From Acanthornis magna (lineage: Eukaryota > Chordata > Aves > Passeriformes > Acanthizidae): a DNA stretch of 64,000 bases. The stretch is taken from NCBI GenBank assembly GCA_036785705.1, contig JAWUZG010000056.1, forward strand, positions 14,986,001-15,050,000, read 5' to 3'. Positions 26,046 through 37,538 of this stretch are shown in pieces. Numbering within the stretch: position 1 is the first letter of the stretch; each line of letters starts with the position of its first letter. A program made the position numbers and the translations under genes. Under the pieces are notes generated by a model. The model worked only from the letters and a program-made list of their open reading frames with translations, made no database searches and had not been told where the DNA came from.

Positions 26046-26270
26046 AACCTCCAATGGCTGGTGGTTCATCAAGATATTGATTTTAAAGCTCTATTGATTG
26101 TTTATAAAACACTGCACAGCCACTTTCCAAGCTATTTAAGTGATTTGTTTGTCCCATATATTTTACAATGATGAGACTATTGGAAATCCCTGTGCAGATT
26201 CACTCAGACCATTACACATTATTAGTTTTCTCTTGCAGAATTGCCCCTCCTCCAGGGATTCTGAATGTGA
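26046..26270 (+). mobile_element. Fossil LINE reverse transcriptase, C-terminal part
   Basis: From 26046 the plus strand reads about 40 codons without a stop, starting NLQWLVVHQDIDFKALLIVY and continuing to about LSDLFVPY. This is the well-known conserved block that follows the polymerase core of CR1/L2/Rex-type (Jockey superfamily) LINE proteins, normally LHWLPV..RIDFK.LLLVYKALH...PSYLSDLL.PY. The frame then breaks with two stops near 26169, but the neighbouring frame continues with SLRPLH, matching the SLRS motif that normally comes next. So one or more small indels separate the two parts. Similarity fades by about 26270. I do not see the core YADD box upstream. The copy is inactive and clearly old. 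Confidence 0.75.
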
Positions 26271-29022
26271 AGTACCTTGCTCTTGCAAGGTCTTATACGG
26301 GGTGTTTGTTTTATATATGCTCATAACAGGATAATTACATTGCTACCTGAAACACTTTGGCTTGCGTGCAGGAAGAGGCTCTGTGTAATAGTGATTGATA
26401 GTTCGAGCTTAAAAATTGTTATGGCACATTAAAAGTATACTAATGTTTATTACTTTTTACAAGGCTACAGACATTTAGATTACAGGCCAGGCTTCCAGAG
26501 CTATCACAGGTCTTCGGATGGAAGCAAGCAGAGTGGGTGCTCTTCCTCTTAGCACATCTTTTTACTGTGTGGAATGCCCAGTTTTAGAGGCAGGAGTTTT
26601 TTTATTTTTTTATTTTTGATAGCCTCCGCTAAGTTAAAAGCAAAAAAAAAAAATCAAGGAAGGAAGTCTCCACAGACCAAGTTCTAAAAATAATTGTATA
26701 GGGATTTTTAAAACTTTCTAAATCTCAGTGTTCAAAACGATTAGGCAGCTTTGGAGGCTTGTGAGTCAGGATTCCTCCCTCCCCCGATGCTGGCATCAAA
26801 AGCAGGACAGACTTTCGTTTTCCACAGTTGCTTTTGGCATTTTGTTTTAGGGTTGTTTTTAGATTTTTTTGATATATTCAGGTCATCCTTCAAAACTTTT
26901 TTCTTCTGTAATTCTGAATGACAGCTGATGTGCTACTCTATTCAGATGACAAAAAGTTTGAGTGTAGGTGGTGCTGGGCACATGTGTGCCTATGGAATTG
27001 CAGACCCTTGTATGGATCCTGGAATAATGAATTAAGCTAATGAACCCAGCTGATGACTGATTGTGTGAAAAATGGCATCAGGTATCGAAGCAAATGAAAC
27101 AAATTCTTTTCCAGTAAATAAGTAAACTTCCCTTTCTTTACACAAAGTAATTCCCTTCTGTCACTATCATGTTTACATTCCACACTCCTCATCATGTTCC
27201 ACAGAATCGTTAAAAAGCTGATTTTTATTTTGTACTGTGCTCTTTCATTGCAAAAAAACCCAATGTTTGTCTGGTGAAAACAGAATAATTTCCTTGCAAA
27301 TTTTCAGCAACTAAGGCGATGTATGTGGCACTTTATAATACTTCCACATTCCACAGTCCTCACTATCTGCAGGTGAGACCTATGGGATACACTTCAGAAA
27401 AGTTACATAAACAACTCTGAACCCTTGCCTGAGAAAATGTATACTTTGAACATGTTGAAACTATCCATATTAAGTCAGTTTAGCACTTTGATTAAAGAGT
27501 TTAATCAATCACCATCCTAAGCTGTTTATTAATCACTTTATCAAGCAGTTGATGCATTGCTGGTTTTAATAGAATCCATTTATTTTGATTTCTACCTACT
27601 TCATCTTTCCAAAGGGCTTTCTGAATCAGCTGTGATAAAAAAAGGAGGGAAAAAAAAAAGGCTTGGTTGCATCTAAACACTGGAAGGTAAGAGCTCAGAC
27701 CTCCCTTGCACATACTTCATTATCAACATTCTGCACCGACTTGGCCAATTTATTAAGGGTAAAAAAAAAACCCAACCCTGCTTGGAGTGAGTCTTTTGGT
27801 GAACCACACGGTTTAGCTCAGATAAACAGAGGCCATTCGTTTGCTTTCACACCTGACAACCTCATGATATACGATCCTAATAAGATTAATCTCCTCCCTC
27901 CCCCCATACACACACACACACACACACACTTTTGTTTTGTTTAGTGCCCTGACTTGGTGATCTTCTCTCATTCCCCTCATTGGGCACTTTTAATGCCTTT
28001 GGTTTCGGTTGGTGGTTAGAATAAAACAAACAAACAATCAATCCCCCACCCCACTCCTGAGCCCTATCTCATTCCAGGGGAACAAGATTAATATAACAAG
28101 AGATATAAAGTAAGCAAGGGAACACTTACAAATGTTACAAAGCAGAATGGGCACAGAACAAATTCTCCTTTTATGCAATTTGCCTTGAAAAGCGTTAGAC
28201 ACATGGGGAGCCTGTGCCATCAAATCCATACTTTGTGAATGGTGAGGAGGGAAAACAAGCCTTGTACAAACAAAAGCATCAAATGAGAAATCCACAACTT
28301 GGGCCACAGCTGACTTTGGTTTTAGTGCCTTTTATGAGGTTTCACTTAACTCTCTTGCTATGTCTGATCTCCTGAAATCTTGGGGAAAGTAATCTAAGTT
28401 TGGCCTGATTTGCCTTCAGTAACAAACGTGGATGCAGAGCTTTGAAATGACATACATTAGCACCTACACAAAGCTTCTATTTTGAGCATATTCCAGTTTT
28501 ATCAGCAATATGCTTCATGCTATATCACCAAACCCAAAAGATTTTTTTCTTTTCTTAATTTTGTCCAGTAAAGCTGATGGGGTTCCTTAGGAGTGTGAAT
28601 TCTTTGGCAGGAGTGTAAAAATACACATCTAGTTTAAAGTTCCACTGTCTCATGTCCCATACTCGATATGATGCAGCAGAAAGAACCCACAGTTAAAATT
28701 CAAATAGTACATTTTGGCATGTTAGGCTCCCTTACAGGTTCTTTCAGACACAGATTATTAATATGGACTAATTATGTTCTTGAAGAATATTCTTTCAGTG
28801 TGAGACCAAGTCTTCCTCCTCTAAAGGAGCTGGTAATACACAATTAATATGTTTATAGGCATGTTTACACAGAGGGCTGTTACTGCCCTACTTAGGAGTT
28901 ATAGGAACTATTAAATATCTCATAAGAACAGGACTTCAGTGGGACCAGGAAAGCAGCTCCAGTCCCATGGAAATCAGCAGAACACTGCAATTATGGGACA
29001 AGGATGATTGGGAATTTGCCAT
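26271..29022. other. Non-coding stretch, no gene seen
   Basis: No supported gene. A CA microsatellite (27908-27929) interrupts otherwise single-copy sequence. AGATTAATCT near 27883-27892 is a 10 bp palindrome with bicoid-class (TAATCT) half sites. Confidence 0.5.
27908..27929. repeat. AC dinucleotide microsatellite
   Basis: Eleven perfect AC units preceded by a C/T-rich stretch and followed by TTTTG. Likely length-polymorphic. Confidence 0.9.
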
Positions 29023-29288
29023 TACAATGCAGTGTAACAGGCACTGATGATATTTTTCCACAAATATTTGTTTCATGGTTAAGGTATTGCTAAGAATGTC
29101 TAATTTTAAAGGTTTGCCATTAACTGTAAATTACCAGTGGTATTCTGGAAGTCACTACAATGCAGTGTAATAGGCACTGATGATATTTTTCCACAAGCAT
29201 TTGTTTCACGGTTAAGGTATTGCTAAGAATGTCTAATTTTAAAGGTTTGCCATTAACTGTAAATTACCAGTGGTGTTCTGGAAGTCGC
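29023..29288. repeat. Tandem duplication, 2 copies of 133 bp
   Basis: Copy 1 spans 29023-29155 and copy 2 29156-29288, both starting TACAATGCAGTGTAA and ending TTCTGGAAGTC plus two bases. By eye they differ at only a handful of positions (for example ACAGGCAC/ATAGGCAC, CAAATATT/CAAGCATT, CATGG/CACGG, GTATTC/GTGTTC), roughly 95 percent identity, with no gaps. This points to a recent direct duplication. No open frame or known repeat is recognisable in the unit. The ends are blunt, without an obvious longer microhomology. Confidence 0.95.
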
Positions 29289-29800
29289 CAGCGGAGATGT
29301 CAAATCTGCCTTGTGGCAGCATCAGCTCTTTGTGCTGCTGCAGCACAGGTTCAGAGCTCAGTTCTAACCCAGGATCCAACTGGATACCGAGAGAGGAAGC
29401 GTGGTCACCGAGCTGCCGTGTGGCACTTCCAGAAATGTTAATTACGGTTGTAAACAGGGCTGCAAAATTAAGGATATTGCATCCTCCCTGGGCATTGGAT
29501 TGGCAGCCCAGCTGTGAAAATCACTTCCAGTCAGCCATCAATTGAGATGGAATGGCCGTACAGCTGAATTGCAGTGTTTCCAAAAATGTTAATTAAGAGC
29601 GGGATGCTGCTGTGAAGCGGCAGCTTTGTGGCCCTTTTGAAGCTCAATTGCAGTTCCTGGAAGTGCTGTGGCACTGCACCACTAAAGCTGGGAGCCCTCC
29701 TCCTCCTCCTTGCATCACCCACAAAATCAGAACTCTTAATTTAATCAGAAGGCCTTCAGCAATTCAGACATTAATTTTGATGCCATGAATTAATTTCCCT
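29289..29800. promoter_or_regulatory. Candidate conserved element with paired TTAATTA boxes
   Basis: TTCCAGAAATGTTAATTA at 29427-29444 recurs almost exactly as TTCCAAAAATGTTAATTA at 29578-29595, 151 bp apart. Both contain the TTAATTA core bound by LHX, PRRX and related homeodomain proteins. More homeodomain-type sequence (CTTAATTTAATC) follows at about 29736. The block is richer in GC and CpG than its neighbours. Short open frames here have no recognisable product. Regulatory function is inferred. Confidence 0.3.
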
Positions 29801-30852
29801 TTTTTCCCCCTTTCTATTCCTAAGGGCAGTCCTGTTTAGCTGCATGCAGCTCCTACATTGAGAAATTAGGTGTTGTTTAAGGCCTGAGTTGGATCACTGA
29901 TTCTTCACCTTACGTTTGCTCTGAATTTCGCTCCCCCAATTCTTCTGTAAGTGACTATATTCAATTAAAGCACCTAATTGCTGATATTGGGGTGCAGAAA
30001 AGTAGCACCATAGTCTGAATCTTTTCTTTAATAGTTAATCAGAATTGTATGGCCACACTGATACTCAGTACTTGGGCAAGAGAGTGATTTTTTAAAATTG
30101 TATTTTTTGAAATAGAGGCCACTTAATAAACTGAGGCATTTTTTATTTAACATGCCTACTGTAGGAAACATGCACATGTATATTCAAATGTATTTGTAAA
30201 CAAATACAAATCTTTGCATAATTTATTTATTAATTAATTTGTTGAAGTACAGAAGAGACTTTTATGTTTCAAATATGACCTGCCAAGTACAGTAACTACT
30301 CTAAAAACACTTCAGCAGGTCATGAATTTCACCTAATGCATTTGAGGATGTGTTAAGTCCTATTTATGGAGAGACAGTATGTTATACTATTTCTCAGTAT
30401 GTATTCATTAAGAAGATTCTAAAGATGATAGGTGGAAATTGTGGCTAAGGCAGGACTGCATTTTAAAGGTTTTATGCTTATATTTTGCTGGATATCAGCT
30501 CATCAATTAAATATCAAAGTCTTTAAGTTAAGTGTGGTGAGAACATTGCCTGTTCTACCTGTCGTCTCCCTAATTTTATCAGTTTGGCTCCAAAGAATTA
30601 GCACAAATATTTGACTTTCACTGAGAATCAAAATAAAAACAAGAAGGCTAAATAGGCACTGAGATCCTGGCATGAAAGGAAGAAAAAAGAAGGACTTTTT
30701 TCCACCATTTATTCTGATCAGAAAAGAACATGTCAATGAACCTTTTGGGGAATGTCATTAGATGAGATTTTCCTGAAAAATTGCTGATAGTTCCAGTTGA
30801 ATGCAGCCAGAATAAGCCAATTTTAAGATCTCTGGGGTGGTATAGGATTACG

Positions 30853-30856
<4 letters not shown>

Positions 30857-30895
<39 letters not shown>
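30857..30895. repeat. T39 homopolymer run
   Basis: Thirty-nine uninterrupted T, by far the longest homopolymer in the window. Read on the minus strand it would be a poly-A tail, but the 30 bases before it have no AATAAA signal and I recognise no gene or SINE body. Confidence 0.9.
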
Positions 30896-30897
<2 letters not shown>

Positions 30898-31771
30898 CTT
30901 GCCCTTTTCACTTTTGGACAGACTGTACGTAAATTCTTTGCTCAAGTCTATATGCAACAGATGGTAACAGCAGAAATAACTGCTTGGTGTTAGGTTTTAA
31001 ACTGGTGCTTAAATGGGTTTGTGGAAGAAAGTGTTGAAACAATGGGATAATTTTACTTAATGAGATCATTTTTATAAGGGAGAAGTCAGTCATTTAGAGC
31101 TGAGCTGCAGGAAAATCTGCACCATCAGCGGCTCTGTGGGAATGAGGCATGGGCATACTTACAGGCTGGGGTAAATGCTCAATATTTAAACTAATTTAGG
31201 CCACATTTCCTGAAATCAAACAATTTTTAATTGTTCTGTGTTTGTGTGGACCCTGGAAGATGTGGGGACAGTGACCCCACATGAGGACACATCCTGGTGG
31301 GTCTGTTCCTCTCTCTGGTGAGTTTGTGCCCCTCTGGTGAATATTTGGAGATGTGCTGTGAAAGAAACCAAAGCTGCAACAAAACAGCATTTCCAAAATA
31401 TAAACAACACCTGGGGAAATAAATCCAAACCTCTGAGAATGAAAGGAGACAAATGAGAAATCTTTATTGTCATTTGGTTTCAATGATAAAGAAAAAAGGC
31501 AGCATTAGTGACTGATTTGAAAGCCCTGAGCCAGAAGAGGAACTCGGTGTGTATGTCCTGGAGTTTAAGTACTTAGTAGGAGCATATTTTCAATTCTTTC
31601 CTTTGTTTTTCACACCAATTCATGCCTGCACATCCTGCAGAGCACCCATGAGGTGATGGCAAAGCCTGAGCTTTGGTACACAAATAAATTCCCTTCCCAG
31701 TAGCTGATGCAGACAAAATTCAAGCTGCAAGGACGACAAGGCAGATAATAAGTTTTCAGGCAAAGTTTCAG

Positions 31772-31797
31772 TTTTGTGTGACCATGGTCACACAAAA
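31772..31797. repeat. Perfect 26 bp palindrome
   Basis: The left arm TTTTGTGTGACCA (31772-31784) is followed with no spacer by its exact reverse complement (31785-31797), centred on CCATGG. Flanking bases extend the symmetry: CAG before and ACTG after fit if one extra A in the right arm is allowed. The centre TGACCATGGTCA contains two nuclear-receptor-like half sites facing outwards (everted, spacer 2). It could form a cruciform or bind a dimeric factor. Confidence 0.9.
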
Positions 31798-32556
31798 ACT
31801 GGTGGTGATGGTTCATCGGTGGTCTACAGAGACAGCCACTTGCTCTGAAAAAATTGTTTCAAAAGAGACTTTATGTTGCAAGGGGTAAAATACAGCCTTA
31901 AACACAGCTTCTCTTATCTGTATGTGCTTTTGCACGTTCAGATTCTGTGTGTCATATTTGGCTCCACATATAGTGAGAATTGCACAAATCACACCCACGT
32001 ACCTTCCAAAGAGAAATGAAAGCTTGTGGATATAACAATACAGGTAATTTTCTTCTTAAATACCAGCTTGTTCTGAAATAACACTTGGCTCACAAAGAAG
32101 TTTCAGCATGGAGAGTATTTTTCAGTGCTAACTATTGTTGATAATTATTCCATTCATCACTAATTATTGGCTGTATTATTATTAGAGATTGCTTGTAATT
32201 ATTATATTAGAATCAGTGAGAAAGCAATGTACATCAAAAAGTTTACCATCCTGAACAAGTGACTTGTTTGGCTTCAAGTGGTTACTTGTCTTTACTTCTA
32301 CTGAGGTTTTTGAATTAATAACTGTAGAAGATGATTGGAGCAAAAATGAAGAATTATTCTTGGCTTGGAAAAAAAAAAAAAGACACCAAACAAAACTCCA
32401 GACTCTCAGGAAGGAACAGAATATAGTTGTATAGCCACAATCTGAAAGAGTCCATAATCCTAAAAGACAAATTCAGAATAGAACTAGTAGAAAGATAATT
32501 TGGAAGGATATTTTTGGTTTTTAATCACCCAAATTTGCAAATTCTATGATATGTGA

Positions 32557-32572
32557 TTTTTTTTTTTTTTTT
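32557..32572. repeat. T16 homopolymer run
   Basis: Sixteen consecutive T. Low-complexity sequence. Confidence 0.85.
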
Positions 32573-32844
32573 GGATGTGTAATTAAAAAGGGTAAATATG
32601 ATTAAAATTTAAAAAATTGCAGGGGGAAAGAGATCACTTTTACAGAAGTTCCACCCACATGCTTTTCTCAGCAGGGCACTACAACGTCTTAACAAGTAAA
32701 GTGCAAGATGGAAACATGACATCATTAGGACAGTCTAATTAGCCTGTAATTTGTCCCAGAAAGGTATCTGGTTACCAGCTAATTGATGTAAACTGATTAA
32801 CCCTTTCTCTAACATCCCATTCGCCACTTTTTTTTCACTTCCAT

Positions 32845-33960
32845 AGAATCTGGTAAGGGTCAGGACTCTGTTGTGCTACACACTGTGCAAACACAAATCA
32901 AAAAGACAATCCACACCTCGAAGAGCTTACAACTTACGTGCTGCAGGGGAGGTGATACCTGCATACAAAAAGGATTTAGAATGAATAGCTTAATACCAGC
33001 AAGCATGTTTGGCAGTGGTCTTATCCTAGCAGCAGAAGCAGGACAGTTCTCAGGGCTTGTACAGCCCTCAAAAAGGAAAAAAATTTAAGAAGGATTTGAA
33101 GACATATAATGAGGTGTCTCTATAGATGTTTTTTCCCAAGAGTGAAGGGCAGGATGTGTGACAGTGGAAAGGTGCTTGTTTGAAAAATATAACAAGTGTG
33201 TGCTGGAAGCTGGCATTATTGGCTCCTTGGAGATGAGGTTCAGCTCCCTGACAAAGAAAAAGAGATGATTGGTACATAGGTATTATCTCTGAAGGGCCTT
33301 GACTGTGAAGACAAGTAGCTTCTGTTTGATGCAGGTTGGCGGGGGAGGGCAGCAGAGGGATGGAGAGAGAGAGGTGACATAGTCAAAGCAGTGGGCTAGG
33401 AAAAGCCCATTTATGGGAATATTCTGAAAGGATACCAGCAGGGCAAGGTTGTGCTTGTCAAAGCTGAGGAGAAAGATGTTTTGTTGATGGCGATGACAAG
33501 GCTTTGGCCAGCACAGGCAAGGCTGTGTTTTTGAGAAGTACTTCGGTCAAGGTCGTCTTCAAAATTAAAGGCAGGGTCTGAGGAATCGGCAGATGGGGTG
33601 ATGTCCGTGGTGATCGAGCAAGAGGTGGTGTTGGGGGTACAAGGAGGACACTCGTTGCCCTGTTTGTTGCACTGAAGCTTCAGCTGGTTTCTAAATTTCT
33701 GTGTGGAGGTGCTGGGAAGGGTTTTAACTTGGACAGGAGGCATGTCTGGGGTAAATAGAGATCTGTGAGGCATCACTATGAAATCATTGCATTCTCTAGC
33801 TGAACTGGCTAGGCTAGATGAGGGTAGGAAGAGAAAAATGGGTCCAAATGAGAAGGCAGAAAGTTGAGCAGTGTAAGAATCAGGCGAGAGGAGAATGTAG
33901 AAGGTGGGTGTCAAAGAATAGGAATTCCAATGAAGAACATCATGGAAAACTGTCAAACCT
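32845..33960 (-). mobile_element. Fossil CR1/L3-type LINE, 3' part with reverse transcriptase
   Basis: Read on the minus strand, this is the last 1.1 kb or so of a LINE of the kind common in turtles and crocodilians and shared by amniotes. From its 5' side, the polymerase active-site box (YADD in intact elements) is decayed to HSDA at 33780-33769. It is followed by SQI and a STPDLSPSVQA-like stretch shifted in frame, then the LVQALVISRLDYC region near 33500-33470. An open piece at 33408-33283 starts GLFLAHCFDYVTSL and includes IKQKLLVFTVKAL, matching the FDHVTPLFASLHWLP..RIK.KLLVFTFKALH block of the family. Downstream comes the 3' UTR, ending at 32945-32850 with the diagnostic TTGTAAGCTCTTCGAGG, TTGTCTTTTTGATTTGTG and TGTAGCACAACAGAGTCCTG segments. 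Frameshifts, stops and the lost catalytic Asp make it dead. The 181-codon open frame at 33411-33956 lies inside it and is not a host gene. Confidence 0.88.
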
Positions 33961-35231
33961 TGGGAGATTGAGAAGGCTCTGGCTGGGGCTTTGACTCAGA
34001 AGAGCTGACTGGAGACTGGTAGGAACCGTGTCAATTGAGTGCAACGGGCAGAAATTAGATTAGGAACAGTTTAGGACAAAATGGAAGGAGAACTGACAGC
34101 AGCTATAAACAGCTTGTACAATGAAAATGAGAGGAAGCAGTGATTGGAGAGACAGGAGTGGGCTAGAGTGTGTATGTTTTCGTTTTCAGACGAGAGACGC
34201 TACAGCATGCCCATATTGTGGTGGGAAAGAATCAGGAGAAGAAGAGCAGTAAAAAGTCTGACAACTGTGCTGGAGTTGGAGTGCAATCTGATAGGGGAAA
34301 CTCGGTGCAGCTCCAATATATCTGGCCCCTGCATTAAAATAGCTGCAGGCAGCACATGCTTCACTGTGTGATTTAGAACGTGCTTCGTGTAGTACAAAGA
34401 AATAAGGATGAGATTCATCTTGTGCCTTGTTGTGCTCCCCTGGTTGTTCTAAGCAAGCAGGATCTACTTGTGCCATCTCTCAGTAACAGAGGGCTAAATC
34501 CTCTCCCCATCGCCCTGATTGACAGGGAATCAGTTGGATATTCCTATGCAGTTGGTAGATGCCGTACAAGTACCAATTTTGCATTTTCTTCTAAAATTAC
34601 TTTTAAAAAAATTTGCATTTTGAGGCTTTTTTTTCTCTATAAATGAACTTCTGTCTTCCCTGGAGAAAGCTCTCTGCTGTGCCAAAATAATGTGTCATAT
34701 TTTTACAGGTAATTAAAAATTTCCATTCAAAAATGTCAGGGCAGTGCTGAAACATCTTCTCTCTCATTTTCTTGCTTTTCATCACACTTTATTTGAATTT
34801 TAAAAGTTTTCTTTGATTCCCTTTTTATTATTTTTCCAAAATGACACATTAACTGGAACACAGAAGAGCAACTGAAATGACACTTTGATTTCTTGTTGTG
34901 GTGTGGTTTTGGGGTTTTTTTCTTTTTTTTCCCTTTTGACTCCTTGTATACTTATTTTTACTTTTCCATCTATCTCTCCGGGTTACCTGTACACACTTCA
35001 GGCTTTTAAACTTTGAATAGTGATGCACAAAACACCAGCCAAAGGCTGGAGATCCATCTCCCCGAGCCAGAGGTTACATGCATAAATTCATGTCCATCAC
35101 GCTCTGAATAAATTCTTTTGTTTATGCAACAGTCTGCGCAAGCACAACACACTTGCAGCTGAGCACCAGTTGGTTTACAGCTTTCTGTGCCATTCTCGCT
35201 TCTGGGTGGGGGGCTGAGTGCATTGAACCCC

Positions 35232-35500
35232 ACAGCTGGTAAAACCATTTGCATCTGAAAAGCCGCGGCTCCGAAGGTGCTGTGACTTGCCTTGCACTTG
35301 CTGTGGAGGTTGCTAAGCGCGGCCCCTGGTGCGCGTGGGTTTTTTTGGAGAGCTGTGGCTTGGATGTTGTGGGTGAAAAAATTTACAGAGGGGCTCAGTG
35401 TCTTCTGAGACCAAAGAGGAGATTCCCACTGATGTCCCTGAGCGGTGGCTCCGTTCTTAAAGAATTCCAGAGGGTTTGTCCGTGAGCGTTTTCAACACGG
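35232..35500. promoter_or_regulatory. Small CpG-enriched patch
   Basis: About 13 CpG dinucleotides occur in 270 bp, including AGCCGCGGCT (a 10 bp palindrome), AAGCGCGGCC and TGCGCGTGG, in a window where most kilobases hold only a few. It is too short and not GC-rich enough to be called a classic CpG island. It could be a small regulatory element or a lone unmethylated patch. Confidence 0.3.
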
Positions 35501-37521
35501 GCGTATGTGAATGTGGGTTTTTTTCTGTTTTGCTGGTAGAATTTCCTGGGTCTTCTTGCATTTTTCTCATGATGAGTAAAGACAGGGTTGACAAGAGGCA
35601 TGATCTCCCCTCTCTTTGTGCGGCTTCACAAGGGCTGGCTCGATGAATGAGTTACTGTTGCTTCTGATTGCCAGAAATACCAGTGAGAGGGGAATCATGG
35701 TTTAAGAATATAGCTGTATTCTAATTTTGTAGAATAAGTGCTGTTTTGGTAGAATTTTTCTGATCCGGAACCACTTTTCTCCACTTTTGATAAATGGCAG
35801 CTCTACTTTAGTGATTTCTCAATCACACAAAGTTTTGGGAGGATGGACATGAACCCTTGGGTTGGTGTGATGCAGGAGCAACAGGAAGAACCTTTTAGCA
35901 GAATCCAGGGAGGTCTGCAGGGGGACAGGCAAAACCCAGTTTCTTGCTGGAGTCTGAGAGACATTTCTGGTTTCCTCTGCAGTCTCACCCTCCTGGCCAA
36001 AACACAAAAGGCCATAACTGAGCACATTTCAAGCGCAAATACTTCATCAACTCAGCGCCATCCGAGCTATTTCACGTCTCCTCCCCTTGCTCCAAGCTGA
36101 TATATGTGGCTCACTACATTTAAAATGAAAAGTCCTCAGACAATTCTAATCATATTGTCAGTCAGATAGTCATCTTCTGAAAGGGGATCCTTCACCTTTA
36201 AGAATGCATGTACAATAGTGATATGTAAGCAGCTCAAAGACTCAATACCCCTTTTTTCTGCAAAGCAAGGCTGGGTTAGGAAAAAATCAATATGTTAGAA
36301 GTAAAGGTCATACAAGGAAAAGTGACATGAAACAGTCTTCATGAAGGATATTGTTCCCTTAGTTCTGTTTGAAGTTTTCTTTACCCTTGTGCTAGCCTTA
36401 GAACAAATATGTTTTGTCCTAGAATAGAAACATATTTTTATTCACCTTTTAAAAAAACTATATTTTAAATATTTGTCTATTAGGGCATGTTCGCATTTTA
36501 GCTTGTTTTGGTTTTGTCCCGTGGGTGAAGTAATCCTTGGAGAAAAGAATATTGTGTGTCTGCCATCCCAGTGCATTTGTTGGTCAGGGTTCCTTTAGAA
36601 ATGGAAGTATATAATGCACACAAATGTATTTGCCTATCTTTTTAACAGTTCTCAATTTACTTTTCAAGTGGGCCAGATGCAATACTATAGCTCTTACAAG
36701 GGTCAGGAACATCTCCTTATTTCCCCACACTCTGTACTTATTGCTTGGGTATAGTTTTAAAGTAGTCCATGAACCCTTTTCATTCTTGCAACACATTTAC
36801 CCACAATTAACAATCAAACCATCCTTCCTTCATTCAGGCTCCCATTCTCTCTCTGCCTCATTTTCCCTGCCTCTCTCTTGATCTGCCATTGTGCCGAAAG
36901 CTGTTTGTGCCATCGCAATCTGCCCTCCTTACCAGCCACACAAGGATGGGGAGGGGGAGAGAAAAAGCACACAGCATTCAGGCACTGAATAGCAAATTGC
37001 TCTTGAGTGTCCTTGCTTTCCCCAGCGCTCCCCCTTCCTTCAGAAGGACAAGGGGGCCCCTGAAAGCAACTATACATTTTGCTTAGTGCACTTGAAAACA
37101 AGCGTTTCACACCTGAAGCCTTTCACGGCAGCCCAGAAGCACCCCTTCAAACCACTTAATTGCCAATTGCTTCTGAGCTCGTTGTGAAGGTCCATTATGT
37201 CAGGCAGCTCTATGGCGAGTGACAAAGTATGGGGAATGAAAGAGTCCTCCTTGCAGGGCCAGCGCAGTCCTAAAACCCCCAGTTCATTGGTTTGCTCGCT
37301 GTTAACAGTTACTGGCCACGGTCAAAGGTATGCCAAAACCTCTATCTTCTATTATTATTAATTTGTTACATGGAAGATGCTGTTTTCCTTATGTTCTCTC
37401 TCACGTGTGTCTACAGAAAAACGTATAAGCAAATTTCAGATGTGCCTGGGGAAGGTATCCTCACACAAACTTCACCTGTACTTGTGAATTTCAGATTGTA
37501 TCATTGCCACTATTGCTCTGC

Positions 37522-37538
37522 TTTTTTTTTTTTTTTTT
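37522..37538. repeat. T17 homopolymer run
   Basis: Seventeen consecutive T, followed after CCGTTAGG by an A-rich stretch (37550-37580). Low-complexity sequence. Confidence 0.85.

Larger units (their letters stand above)
29801..32844. other. Non-coding stretch, no gene seen
   Basis: No supported gene. It contains the very long T run at 30857-30895, the palindrome at 31772-31797, an A13 run at 32369-32381 and a T16 run at 32557-32572. Confidence 0.5.

Noticed and set aside
33411..33956. 181-codon minus-strand open frame, longest in the window
   Set aside because: It overlaps the fossil LINE and its downstream part is recognisable as frame-shifted LINE sequence. It is not a host gene.
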